A stretch of DNA of 64,000 nt from contig AP031352.1 of the NCBI GenBank assembly GCA_037833965.1, positions 20,254,501 to 20,318,500 on the forward strand, read 5' to 3'. Made by a program: the position numbers and the translations under genes. The notes below the pieces were generated by a model. The model did not search any database, had not been told where the DNA came from, and saw only the letters and a program-made list of their open reading frames with translations. Every line of letters starts with the position of its first letter. Within the stretch, counting starts at the first letter, position 1. Of this stretch, positions 10,466 to 22,607 are shown in pieces. The stretch is from Marchantia polymorpha subsp. ruderalis. Taxonomy: Eukaryota; Streptophyta; Marchantiopsida; Marchantiales; Marchantiaceae.

Positions 10466-13400
10466 CTAAGCCGACAGTGAACTTGTCTGCAACAGGGACA
10501 AGCACCACAACAAAGCAGACCATATGTAGGATTCATGAAAATGGACTCTTAACCACCGCCACCCCCAGAAAACCATAAACAGGCAAAAACTGGAAAAATA
10601 TAGACACTGCTCAATCGAGATGCTGAAAGCATATGCACTCTCCCTCTCTCTCTCATGGGGGGGAATAACACTCGTAAACTCTTCGAAGAAAAGGGTGGTA
10701 GTTCCTAGAGTCGACTGCCTCACCTTGTGTGAAGTCCTGGCCTCCAGGTTCACCATTTGCATGGAGTGCAAATGTCTTCTGTTCAAGGTGGCACGACGCA
10801 CTTCTGGAACGACGGGAACCAACCCCTCCAGGTGCGGTCTTTGGGGTCGAGAAGAGGACGAGTGTGGCCACACTGGCACTTCACCCCTGCTCTCTTCCGA
10901 TCGCCTTCCGACAGCTGCTGAAGACTCCGCGGTGGAATTTAGTTCGTTATCTACATGTACTGCTTCGGCCATGGAACTGTCGGACGGTGGATGCGCGATG
11001 ACCTCTGCCCGCACTTCAGACGGGCGATCTAGGAGTCCACCGGTCTGAGAAGGTACAAAAGCTGGCTGTACAGGCTCATCCTCTTCGTCTACCGGTGACT
11101 GGTTCCAGTTCATGATTGAGGCAGCGGCCAACTTATGATCTTCCGTTGGCATGCATGGGACCAGCTGATCCCTTCGTGAGCTCGCTGTTGAGCAAGCCGC
11201 TCTACTACTTCTGATAACCACCCTATGTACATCCATTTTCACACCGGGCCCACACGACCCCGGAGTTTCCACAGTTTCACCCAATCCTTCTTCCGACCCG
11301 TTTGCTAATGCGGCTTTGGAAGCTGCCTCGCGTTCCCACATTTCTGCCAGTGACTGCTGTAACTGGTCTCGAGCTGAAGATATATCTACAATAGGCCGCG
11401 GGTAATTAGATCCTAGCTCGACTCCAGCGGCACGCAGAACGTTTGCAGGTGCGTCCCAAGGATGATGAATCCACTCTGTCGGAAGCCTGGAGAGCTCAGG
11501 TAACCAACGTCGGACATATTCCCCTTCTGGATCGAACTTGTACCCTTCGATCTGCAGGCACAAATCAGAAAGAATTGCAGAACTTGCATCAGAACAGGAT
11601 CTACGGACCGAATGAAACAACTTACAAAACAGGCTCACATGCCAAGAGCTAATGAACCCGATGCAATGATGCTCGGAAGTTGGCAACATGAGACAATGCG
11701 CTCTACCTGAGGATTCTCCATTCGGTCCAGCTCGTGTCCATCTGGCAAACTGCCCGATATGTACTGCCAGCCGAGAACGTCGCATTCGAGATCGGCGTCC
11801 AATAGAGTGTCCCAAAAGTACTTCATTCCCCACCTCCAAGGAAGCTGTAAAAACTTGACACAGAAACTGGAAACGACAACGCGGATCCTGTTGTGCAGCC
11901 AACCGGTGGCCCAGAGCTCACGCATGCCAGCGTCTACTAGAGGGTATCCAGTGCGGCCTTGCCTCCAAGATTTGAAAGAATTTTCGTCTATTCTCCATGG
12001 AAAAGACTTCAGGTTCGCTAAAAGAGATCTTTCATGGGTGAAAGGAAAATTGAAACTCAAATACCTTGAGTATTCACGAAAACCGATGGCCCTGAGAAAC
12101 ATCCCAACACTTTGTTCGCCCACATAACTATTCTCCCTTGCCCAGAGAATTTGTTTCGTGCGAGCCTCATGAAATATCTTTCGCACACTCACTTCCCCAA
12201 AATGCAAGTGCGGAGACAGCTGAGAAGTGTTGGCATTGTCAGCTTTTATTCTGTGTGTCGCGTAATCATGGAGGGGACCTTTCATGAACACCTCCAACGC
12301 TTTGTTAGCACTACTCCATCCAGGTGCCCATGCCCGACCGAGCAGAGCGTTACTACTTCTTTCATATTCATTCTCAAGACCAAGATCGTCGATCCTTCCA
12401 GCACTGATTCTTCCTGCAATATCGTTCAGTTCAACAACTTCATAAGTTCGGCAGGCAGTGTGTCGTCTTCTCTTTCAAAACAGATAGCACTGATTCCACA
12501 CCACGCTAACATCACCAAAAACACATGTGTCGGTAAAGCCAATTGACACGAATCCAACTCTCACAAACACTTCTCTCTGATTGCATGTCAACACACGAAG
12601 CAAACCCGGCGGGACCACCAGTAGAGTGGGCGAATTAACATAAAGAAACAACAGTAATAGGAGTTTGAAACAAACAGAGTAGGAGGTCATATAACGAACA
12701 TATGAGAAACTGCCAAAAACAGGCCAGCAAAAGCCAAGTGCAAGAGCAGCTGATTCCTGAAGTGATGTCGGACGAAACATGAATCATCTGCGTTGACTAC
12801 TGACATTCATTTCCTAGTCGCTTATACGTTTGGGCGTCCAACTGACGGAGAGGAATGGCAAATATTCACCTGGTGGGAGCCCGACTAATCGTCTCGGGGA
12901 AAGAAGAGGAGCTTCAGGCTCAAAAGGCATATTCATGCACTTATCCCAGAAATCGTCGAACGTGGTAAATGCCTGTCCCTCGTCATCGTAGACTTCCCAC
13001 GGTTCGTACAGTAGATCCCCGTTGAATGTGTGTACCGGTATATTGTGTATAGACAACCCTTGCTTCACGCGATGATCTCGAACAAGGGATACAGGATCTG
13101 TCCAGCCAAGCGAAGAGCTTAGTACTCGAACTGGTCAACAGAAAGAATCGACCGTCTCGCAGAAAGTAACCTGATAGACGTGTAGTGTCCACGAAGCTAA
13201 ACCAAACGAAGCTAGAGTCTCTGAGCACCTTTCTCCCACAGTAAGATAGACTTTCTGCCACAGACGTGCATTGTGAAGGATGCCTAACACTACAACAAGA
13301 CACAATGCTAAACAGAGCTCCCGCTCTTCTGTACTAAGCCTGAGAGGCTCGAATAGAGGCAGACGCGTAATTGCAAGGATGACTAACTACAATCTATCTC

Positions 13401-13846
13401 GTGCAAGAAGAATCCATGGAGCACTGCACATAGACCGGGCAAAACTTTGTATAGCGGTGGGTCGACACTCGCGGTGACTGTTCCGGCAGATCCAAACGTT
13501 TTCAGTGAGAAAGTCTATTTGGAGAGAGGGATGGCTCACCGTATAAATGATTGTAAAACACTTGCGTAGCTCCAACTTGTTGCACGATATCTAGAAGAAC
13601 TGTGAGTGTATCGGGGGACTTCCTCATGATCAGAGGAGAACCCAAGCTCTTGAGAGACGCGTCCAGGTGAATCAAACTCTGCTTGAGCCACCACCGCGAC
13701 ACGCGACCGGGGTGAAACTGCCCGTCCTCCTCGGGAGACCATATGAAAACAGGAATGACGATACCAGCCCTCGCAGCCGCGACGAGTGCTGGATTATCCT
13801 CAACTCGAAGATCACGTCTGAACCAGACGATAGTGCGAGCGGCCAT
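10466..13846 (-). CDS. CRY: Plant cryptochrome blue-light receptor
   Basis: FAD-binding blue-light photoreceptor of the plant CRY1/CRY2 clade. It acts mainly in the nucleus, signalling through COP1/SPA and bHLH partners. Coding exons (all GT-AG, phases agree): 13846-13540, 13097-12870, 12413-11707, 11551-10724 and 10486-10466, giving 696 residues (AtCRY1 has 681). The N-terminal photolyase-related domain spans about 5-490 and opens IVWFRRDLRVEDNPAL. The FAD pocket shows TSQLSPHLHFGEVSVR (241-256) and WRQGRTGYPLVDAGM (328-342). The electron-transfer triad is W394, W371 and W318, with the flavin-proximal Asp at D390. The C-terminal extension carries all DAS parts: DQLVP (542-546), the acidic DEEDEP (569-574) and STAESS (620-625), then GRR and a VP-type GEVPVWP segment. 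The start is the first ATG and matches the family N terminus. The end is less certain: the last exon adds only six residues, and intron retention reaches the same stop (775 residues). Confidence 0.93.
10487..10723 (-). other. Last cryptochrome intron, in-frame and stop-free (exitron-like)
   Basis: The donor AAG|GTGAGG and acceptor TTGCAG with a T-rich tract are canonical. The 237-nt interval is exactly 79 codons with no stop in the reading frame, so spliced and unspliced mRNAs both end at the TAG at 10466-10468. The retained peptide would be hydrophobic and aromatic-rich (for example CLYFSSFCLFMVFWGWRWL), unlike the hydrophilic DAS tail before it. Removal is the more likely main form because of that composition. 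Confidence 0.6.
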
Positions 13847-16800
13847 TTTGAGAGGTGAAACTTGTCACAAGTTATCCCAATTCGTTGCTAAGCTCGTCGA
13901 AATTGTACTATGGTTGACAAGATGAGTAGGATGAAAGACTCGTGGATGCGTGCCGTGATGATAAGAGAAAGTGGTTCCACACCAGAAGCTGCTGTACCTA
14001 AATACCTGCATATTTACTACCATAACTCCGTTTGCTCGCGGATTCCACCTCGATCATACACAGAATGTGATCCGTCGTCGCAACCTGTGACCATAGCCGG
14101 TGTGTCATGAGTGTCCTCACCTATTTACTCCAACTCGCTGCTCTCTAAACTCCTCCCAAGTCTAATCTGATCCTCCGCTTCTATCATTCCCGCATTGGGG
14201 TGCAGCAAGCTCATGTAATCTGTCCGCACACACCTTTCCTCGGACCGGGGTGGCTTGCAATCTGACTAATGGTAATCTAAAGCGTATCTAATCTACTCGG
14301 TCACACGGTGGCTAACTCCCGTCCAGCAAACGCAGGAGTGGTTTCATCGTACACATGTTCCTCGCGAAGACCATGTCCACCGTGCGCAATCCTAATGCAC
14401 CGCCTTCACTTCCGGCACCGGAATCTCCCAATTCTCCTCCTACTGACTCGGGGATCGTCCTTCTGCATGCACAGAGCAGAGCAACCGAGCACACCTGAGC
14501 ATACTGAAGCCAAACGCCCAAACGCCCTAGACGCAAAGCTGTACGGCAACTTCCAATTTCAGAGCGACAGGCATGCACATTACAGAGATGCAGGCCAGAG
14601 CACAGAACGATAAAGGACCAAGGAGCTAGACTACTGCCACAACAGTGGCAAGAGAAAGCCGTCTCACCGCGTGGACCACATGCGGACGAGGCCTAAACTT
14701 CACGACAAGCGACCGCAACCGAAACTCAGAAAAACTGTCTGGTACATGGACTTAAGTCGGCAGAGATGCAACCAGGGGCCGACCTTGGTGGAGGACTGAA
14801 GCAGGAACTCGGCGAATTCCTGTAGCCTATGCGCTCCTCGACCGCTCGCTTCCTTCTTCGTCCTGGGTCGTTGAGCCAGCTCGGTAGCTGCCGATTCTAC
14901 GGATCCAAGCCTGTCTGCCAGCCCCTCATTCGCTGCTGCTGTTCGGCTCCGAGGGTTAGAACACCGTAAAGGCAAATGAAATTGTGGATCAGATCTTCTC
15001 CGCCTCCTCCCGCTCGCCGCATCAAAGTCTGATGCTTGGACCTGGTGATAACCTCCATAATCCTGCTACAGCTATCTCACGGCCTACTCCCCATAGTGTC
15101 CGCTCGCATTCGCCTTGCGTGCAACCTGTGACAGGAGCAATACACGAGTCAATCTTGCGCCTCGACTTGGCTCCCCTGCTTTCACTTGCGACTACGCTCA
15201 TCTCATCGCCTGGGGAACCGCCGCGGCTGATGCGCGCTCCCTCATTCTGCTTTTCCTCTCCACATCTGCTGTCTCTTCCTGCGCTTCGCCTCGTCCTCGA
15301 CCTCAACCTCGTCGTCGTCTCGCGAGCGATCGCTCGCTATCTGTGCATTCGGGTCCTGCCTATCTACCGAGACTTATCCTGTCCAAAGCTCGCTGAATCT
15401 GGTTCTGCTGGAGCTTTACGCTGCAGGGCGGTCGCTGCTATTCCTCCCGGGGGAGAGTCGGAGTGCGAGGATGAGCCCGCGACCGAGACAATAAGACGGA
15501 GGGCGGTGCATCACCATAGCCGACGCGCCGGGACTGCGAGACGAGAGCAGAGCCGAGCAGAGCACGGAGCAGCGCTAAGCCCACTGCTCTCCTTCACTGG
15601 CTTGGCGATGTTGATGCCTGCAGGTGCCTGGGCTTGGGCTTGGGCTTGCTCGTCCCCCAGCCGAACCCCAGCCTCTTCCCCTTTCTTTCCTCCGCCCCTG
15701 CGCCCCTTTCCTTCGGCTTCGCTGTCCTGCTCGCTCGCTAACGTGGCGTGGGAGCACACCACCCTACCCCCCTGCCTTGGCTCCCCCTCGCTGCCCGGCC
15801 GCTGCCCCAGCCCTGCCCCTACTCTCGGAGAGCGCGACGAGAAAAAACGGAAATGGCGGTTTTGTAACCCCGGAATTATTAATATTTATTCGTCCAGATA
15901 AGCCCACCATACAACCCCGTCCATTCTTATTCGTGGTCCGTTCTTCTCCTTTTGCTGTCTTCGTCCAAAAGTTTCGGGCAAGGGGCAAGGGCAAGCAAGA
16001 GGAATTTTCGTTTCGCCAACCGGATCATATCATATGGCCTTCGCTCCGTCGCACACATCTAGCCACTGCCAGTCGGCTACATGTACGCTCGCTTCTTTTC
16101 GAGCACCTGGTGCTTCTCGGCGCTTGACGCTTGGGGATAGCTTATCCCCTTTTGAAGGGCCGCTCGCCCTCTCCGAGTCTTCTGAATGGCCGCTCGCTCT
16201 CTTTTTCTGGGACCGGCGACTGGAACACTCTCGTTTGCCAATGTGCCCGCCGATCTCTCGTGCAATCATCAACTTCTACCGCCCTCCTACTCCATTGGGC
16301 TGGTTACGCATATTCCAGCACAGCTTGCGATCGAATTGAGTCCCCACTCTTTCCTTTTCTTGGGTGTATCTTCCATCTCGCCCCTTATTGGCATAAGCAC
16401 CCGATACCCAGTCCCAAGCCCCAAGCCCCATCGTCTTCGAGATCCGACGCTCATCGTCTGTCTAATTATGGGACTCCGTCCAATGGCTCGTGCCCCGACT
16501 TCGGCCCGGAAACCTGCCGATCCTACGTGGCAGTGAGGTGGAATTAAAAGTCTGCGACTTCTGCTATCATCTTCCGATCGTTCTGGAACCTGGGATCTGA
16601 GCTTCCCTACAAGTTCCCCCTAGCTTTTACTCATCGTACAAGCTACATTAGCGCCGAATGTTAACGAGGACCGACTTTCCACTCGCTTCTTCTCTCTCTC
16701 TCTGCTGCCACGAACAGCGCGGAGCAACAAGTGTGTCATCTCTTTCTCATGAACTGTACTGTAAACGTCTGGCTCGAACCGAGGCGAATTCACCTCTTGA

Positions 16801-16960
16801 AAATCCAGTAAGCTTACCTACTTGTGAGAAAACGAAAAGCGCGAGGAGATTTGGTCAGGTGACCCACCAGTCACACTTCCTCTCTTCCCTTTTCATCCCC
16901 AAACTGTGGGAAGCGAGTACCACAGAAAAAAAACAACGGGAAGAGCCCATCAAGCCTTGA
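13847..16960 (-). promoter_or_regulatory. GC-rich upstream region of the cryptochrome gene (promoter and 5' UTR, boundaries unknown)
   Basis: About 3.1 kb of GC-rich, pyrimidine-rich DNA upstream of the cryptochrome ATG, ending abruptly at an AT desert near 16960. It is open in many frames on both strands without any recognised product, as expected for a promoter and long leader. A strong minus-strand donor-like site (AAGTAG|GTAAGCTT) near 16812 and an acceptor-like ATATGCAG near 14010 would allow a 5' UTR intron. This is inference. A GGGCTT repeat sits near 15631-15650. No TATA box is assigned. Confidence 0.4.
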
Positions 16961-18840
16961 TGGAACAACAGGGTTATGATGGGGATAGTCCTATAACATC
17001 ATATGGAAACATATGTTTTATTATATTTATAATATTTTACGCACCGAGGTAAAAAGATTTTTATTTTACATTTTGCAAAAAACTTGCACGAAGTAACACA
17101 ATGTTTTTCTTATGGAGTGCACAACGAGTGTTATGTAGAGAATTGCCTAACATAACCTCTGCAATATAACGAAAGAAGTTTATGTGTACAAGGTTGTTTG
17201 TATGGTAGACTATCAAGCACTCATTCATATAGATTATATTAATGTCCGATGTAGAATCCTTGGCTTCTTATGGTTTCAAAGATGTATGAACACATTGTTG
17301 ATTTTTTTACACTGTCATATACTCTTAGATATTAACTGAATATGCTTTATTTGTCAATCAAGAGGAGATGTAATCATTATTTCAATAAATTTTAAATGCT
17401 ATATGTAAAACCACAAGCCATGATAGTGTTTTAAGCCATAACAGAAAATACGTATTTTTTGACATCATCGTGAATGGTTTTAAAATTATATCTCGTACGG
17501 TAGTTAATCATATTATTTCCTGCTGCATCTAACTCAATAACACATTCAACTCAGCATGAATGAAACAAATGTACACAAATAGATCAAAACAAGGCAATAT
17601 TTCATCTTCAATCAAACCAGTTGATGGAAATCAAAGTAGTCATGTTATATTGTTGATCTAAGATCAAAAAATAGACATTTTTGTTTTAACATATATTTGC
17701 CTTAGTCGTATGAAGAAAAAATAGTAAAACTCATTGCAACAATTTATACATCTCAAAATACTTCATAACTCTAATATAATTAATGAACATCGTAAAATAG
17801 ATTTGAAACTTTTAGAGTAATTCTTAAAATTAAGAATTTCTTCTTATAGGTTTTTTCAAATGGATGCATCACATTCACATTTTTTTACACATAGATTCAA
17901 ATTTTACTTACTTATGATCATAAATTAGTATGATAATTGAACTACCAAAATAATGCAAAATAGCTGTAAATCTTAGTATGAATTTGAATACTAGAATTAT
18001 ATAAACAAGATTTTTTATAAAAGATTTAATTTCATATGTTGATTTTTATTGAACTAAAGTAATATCATCTGTCTGCATTACATCATCATGTTGATTTGCC
18101 ATCTACTTTGGGATACATTTTTTGAGTCATAATACAATCAGTAAGATGAAGATATCTTATGATATTGTAAATACATCTAAAGAAGTTTCGATTTTATTCA
18201 ATTCTAGAAGTTACCAGACAATCCTTCATGGTCGATAACATATTCTACACAATATTTACCAAGTCTTGTAGATCATAATTATAAACTTATCTAGATAAAA
18301 ATTCAAAAATGCTATTTTGCCTAACAATAACATCTCATCATTGCCTTGGATGATAATCTAAGATATACAATATATTTTTTTATATACAATTCATCCTGAT
18401 TTGGATAAATGCATTGTTGGAAATGTGACCAATGTTATATGACTATAATGTAAGTGATGTCAAGAAAAAATACTATAGATGAGAAAAAACTCATCAATAA
18501 CAATTGGTCCAATTTCAGCGGTAGTTTTTACTCCATACAAATACCACAACTTAATAACTAGATGCAAAGCTTTCAATTCTGCAATCTTTGCATCATTAGA
18601 ACAAATATATGAAAGTACTAAGTTGATGTTTGTTCTTGAACAACTGACATATTCATTGAACACATTTGACAAGTCTTGTTAATATATTCATTGGATTGTG
18701 CATAAAAACAGTAGAAAGAAGATATTCTTCATTCAATTTCATATTCAATGATCTATATAGTTATACCTTCAACATTGGCAAATGTAAGATGTCACAGATG
18801 AGAGTCTAGTTCATGTAGTTAACCGAATTTAAAATACTGA
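16961..18840. other. AT-rich desert
   Basis: About 1.9 kb of AT-rich DNA with no gene, RNA or clear repeat. Short open frames near 18460-18680 on both strands have no recognisable content. Confidence 0.6.
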
Positions 18841-19031
18841 TTGTGTGTGTTAGTTATTCCAGTACATTACACTTTTCCACTCGGACAAGATTTGAATAAT
18901 CATGTGGACGAATCAGTACCGTTGCCGTATTCATTCTTGCGAAATGTTTCGGAGAAACTCTTCCGAGTGTGCATTGGTGCTCGGGGCGAGAACAACGTTA
19001 GCATTCAATGTTCATTCTCTTCGAGAGCAGA

Positions 19032-19220
19032 TTCCCTCCATTTCTTCGTCCAACGATTCTTGGCATTCTGACGTGCACTGCCAAAGAAAGCGCCCTCCAA
19101 ACAAACACATTCATTGTTCCTTTTCTTTCGGAACAAATTACATCTTCCCTCCAAATCTTCGTCCAACGATGCTTGGCATTCTGACGTGCACTGCAAAAGA
19201 AAGCGGTCTCCAAGCAAACA
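19032..19220. repeat. Two-copy direct repeat, 113-bp period
   Basis: TTCCCTCCATTTCTTCGTCC at 19032 recurs as TTCCCTCCAAATCTTCGTCC at 19145. About 76 bp align, including GGCATTCTGACGTGCACTGC. The remaining 37 bp of each period are unique spacer. Confidence 0.85.
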
Positions 19221-20750
19221 GCAGCTGCTGCTTTAACAGCGTGGCCCCAAACTTCCGCTTTCTAGGCGAAAAGGGGTTACGCAACGGCCAGTGTAGCCCC
19301 AACATGCCCACTAACATGCCCATTTACTTTGACTTTGCCCCCGTGACCGGCTATGACGCCCTTCGGATGACGCCCTGACTGCAGTTGTGGACGCCCAAGG
19401 GGCTTCCTTACCTTACCAGGGGCTAGCGGACAGCGGACCATGCGCTAGCAGGGCAAGATAGCAAGCGTACCGTCACACGTTGCAAGCCCTCGCGTGCGCT
19501 CCGGCACCCCCGAGACGCTTATAGCCCCTGAATCGTCTAAACCCGACTCGGTATCGTACGATACGACGACGGGCATACTCCTCGATTCGATTAGATTAGA
19601 TTGGATCATAAGACGTGTATCGTCGGGATTCTTGGTCAGTTTTGACCTGGTGGTTCCGCACACAGAGAACTCGGATACGTCGCATGAAACCCAGCGAGCT
19701 GCTTCCAATCTTTCGTCGTCAAGGTAAAGTGAAAGTCAAGAAAAGAAAAGAAATGAATGAGAGCTTCGTAGAGATAATCACGATAGACAGAAGGCCCATG
19801 ACGAACCTTTTTCCAGAACAAATCGCCGAAACTTTCTTAAGGGCCATGGCGGGGGTGCGGGTGGGGGTGGGGTTAGGGTTGGGGGCTAGCGAATTTATTC
19901 TCCGCTTGGGAAGGGGGGAAAGTTTTCTTCCTCCCTTCGTCGCGAGGGGGTAGGGGGATGCGATACGATACCACGAGGTGATGAAAACATTTTAGCTTAT
20001 GTCGAAACGACGACAGTAATCCGGAAACGCGGCCTCAAAAGCAACGATAATATATTCTTTTCGTAGGATGCTTCCAATACGTAGATATTTCCGATAGATA
20101 TTCGATTCCCATTCTGCGACCACTGAAGGTCGACATCGGTCAAGGACGCCCGTACCAACGACTCGCCAAATGTCGAACACGGTCCTGGAAGTGGAGCTCG
20201 TACTTCCTGCCTACATGCCAAAAAAGCCTTTTCTTGCCGCACCAACCAGCTCGTGAAATATCCTCGCGTCTCGATTCATGGTCATCTCATGTGTCTAATT
20301 CTTGACTCGGAATCAAATCGTGTCTATCAAAAGAGGACATAAATCCCGAGTGAATAAACAGGAGCTGCCTATAATCCGCTCGGGCTAATATTAACACTGT
20401 TTAGTGATCAAACCACCGGTATGACACTAAAGATAAAGGGCAGGGCCAAGGGTGTTGGTAAACAACCGAGCGAGATGGCTGTCTGGCCAGATCCAATCCC
20501 ATGCCAAAATCTGGGCTTGGCACTCGATTGGGGAAAAGATCCGTCGATGACAGATTCGGACCCGGTTTTCTCCACCTCGGGCCAATGAGCGCTCTCTAGC
20601 GCATGGAAGAGCGCCAGCGTCAGGGCCGGAACATGCCGCTCGTCGAGAAATTTGTAAGAAGTGGTAACCAGCTCGTGAGTGAAGGGGACAAAACAAACGG
20701 AGCCCCCACCCCACCCCCCAGTGTAATCACGCTCTGCCGGCGAGGGTCCA

Positions 20751-20792
20751 GGGGTTAGGGGTTGGGGGTTAGGGGTTAGGGGTTAAGGGTTA
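20751..20792. repeat. Telomere-like heptamer array (GGGGTTA)n
   Basis: Six consecutive heptamers: GGGGTTA, GGGGTTG, then three GGGGTTA, then AGGGTTA. The unit has the length of the plant telomere repeat TTTAGGG but a different base order. It could form a G-quadruplex. It is followed by TCTGCGGCGGGG. Confidence 0.9.
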
Positions 20793-21486
20793 TCTGCGGC
20801 GGGGCTTGCAGAAAGTAGCTGGGGTTAGTCAGAGGTCCGCGGGGACTGCTATCTACTCCGTTGACGCGGCCCGCATCCGGATCCGCAGAATGGACGAAGA
20901 AGGGATTTCGCTCTACCCGCCGACTTGCGCCGTGTCGTGAGAGGAATTGGAACACAGCCTCGTCCGCCGGAAATAGCGTGATTGTGCTGTCTGAAGTCGA
21001 GCAAAGTGCTTCTTCATCCGTCCAGGTCACAGGGTTTGGCGGATTGGGCCAGATTTCACTCGGCAATTCAGCAACACGGTACAGTAGCTGGCGTGATGAT
21101 CGTAAAAGGCTGTAGATCGACGCTCCAGTCTCGCCGCTGGCCAAGGTTTTTCACGCCTGTCGGTGGAATGAGGTAACGCGAGCTCGTATCTACCGCGGTT
21201 CCGAGGCCGTGAGAAGTGGGGCTGTTCTGGACGCCAGCGGCCTCCCAGGCTTGGTGCCTAGACCCATGTGTAAACGACATCCATGTTCTCATCGTCCATG
21301 TACTGTGTTGTCACAGCCGGCGGATGGAAATGCCATAAAGTGTACAGCATTATCAGCAGCTGCTGCTGCTAGCGGGCCATACCTGTAACCCTGTTCTCCT
21401 CTGGTCCAACTTTAACCCCGACCTAGCCAACCAGCCCATTGGAAGAACAGTTTGCAGTCACGTCTCCGTTCTTATGTATAACTGGC

Positions 21487-21544
21487 CAACAGTTCCAACC
21501 ATGGCTTATACGGTACAAGTTATACACCATGGTTGAAACTATTG
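21487..21544. ncRNA. Imperfect foldback, small-RNA precursor-like
   Basis: CAACAGTTCCAACCATGG (21487-21504) pairs with CCATGGTTGAAACTATTG (21527-21544) at 16 of 18 positions around a 22-nt loop. The arm length is in the miRNA range, but the precursor is much shorter than a typical plant pre-miRNA. Expression is unknown, so this is only a candidate. A non-functional inverted repeat is the alternative. Confidence 0.2.
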
Positions 21545-22607
21545 TATGGAACTGTACGTATTTTTATGTAGTTCTGAAGATGTACAAATCCCAATTGTCC
21601 AATATACCGATTTTATAATTCAATCGATTGAGTTATGCAAGTGGTTTGGACACGAGCCTCAAACATGGAAATTCTAGTCTCGTGGACTATTTGCCAATTA
21701 TGCAAGTGGCATTCGACAAGGTTCGACTCACTGAATATTGATTCTCGCGATCCCGTACATTTAGTCCGAATCGTCCAACGCCAAAGAGTTGAAGAGACAC
21801 CTCGGGCTCAGACGGAGCTCGTTCACACGACGTGCTTTCGAAGCTCGTTCGAAGACGAAACGTCGATTATTTCTTGGGCAAATGAAGTGTAATGGACCAA
21901 CTCAAGAGGGGGTTCATTCGAGATGGAGCATATATTGCAGGACGTGCCGTCTCAGAGGGAACGAACGACGTCGTGACGGAATACGGGATTTGACGTTTCG
22001 CTCGGAGCGAGGCGGCCCGATTCTACCGGGGCCAGTGCACAGAATTAACGGTAATTCTGATCTACCTCGTGCGGGAGCAGAGGGTAAGTGTCGAATGGAC
22101 TAATGGGCTGGATTCCCATTCCGTTGCATGCGCTCCCTCGCGCATGCAGGTCGTTGGGGGATGGGGGATCCGCTGCGCTCGTTGCTGGATGCCAGCGCCG
22201 GCTCATACATCATCGGCACGGGCGAGCTGCCCCCGGCTTGCCCCTTGCTAGCCCCCCGCTAGCCCCCCGCTAGCCCCGCGTTTGCCGGGGATCGCTCCGG
22301 AGGAGCGAACACGGGAGCCCGCGTGCCGGCCGCTGGATGGAGCCGCTCCAGAGATCCGCCTTGACTCGCATCCTTCGACCATTGGCGTCACTTACTGTCC
22401 CGATCACCTTATCTGCTCCTTGTGCGGCATTGGGGCTCGAACCACTCCGGCGGCCCTCGCCGGGGCTAGCCCCCGGCAGTCGACCCGCCGGGAGAGCTTT
22501 CCCCGTCTCCTCCTTCTTCCGTCAACGCTCTGACTCACCAGCCGGTCCGACAGGTCGCCATGGAGAACCCTCTCTGAACGAGTCCCTTCAACGTTCCCGA
22601 CCCACGG

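Larger units (their letters stand above)
18841..22607. other. Base-balanced to GC-rich intergenic island
   Basis: No coding gene is recognised. The longest open frames, such as 18902-19378 on the plus strand, run through repeated DNA and lack any family signature. The interval contains a 113-bp-period duplication (19032-19220), a G-rich tract (19850-19890), a heptamer array (20751-20792) and an RNA-like foldback (21487-21544). Around 22240-22275 the block CTAGCCCCCCG is repeated. Confidence 0.5.

Noticed and set aside
10620-11048. 142-codon plus-strand frame inside the cryptochrome gene
   Set aside because: It is antisense to the cryptochrome C-terminal exon, whose DAS motifs clearly set the coding strand.
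11759-12127. Plus-strand 122-codon frame
   Set aside because: It is antisense to the flavin-binding exon of the cryptochrome and has no independent support.
14984-15901. 305-codon plus-strand open frame upstream of the cryptochrome
   Set aside because: GC-rich leader or promoter DNA with low-complexity Ala/Ser/Arg/Pro content and no recognised domain. Other frames are also open.
22400-22450. tRNA B-box-like GGTTCGAGCCCC on the minus strand
   Set aside because: Surrounding sequence does not fold as a tRNA and lacks an A box.
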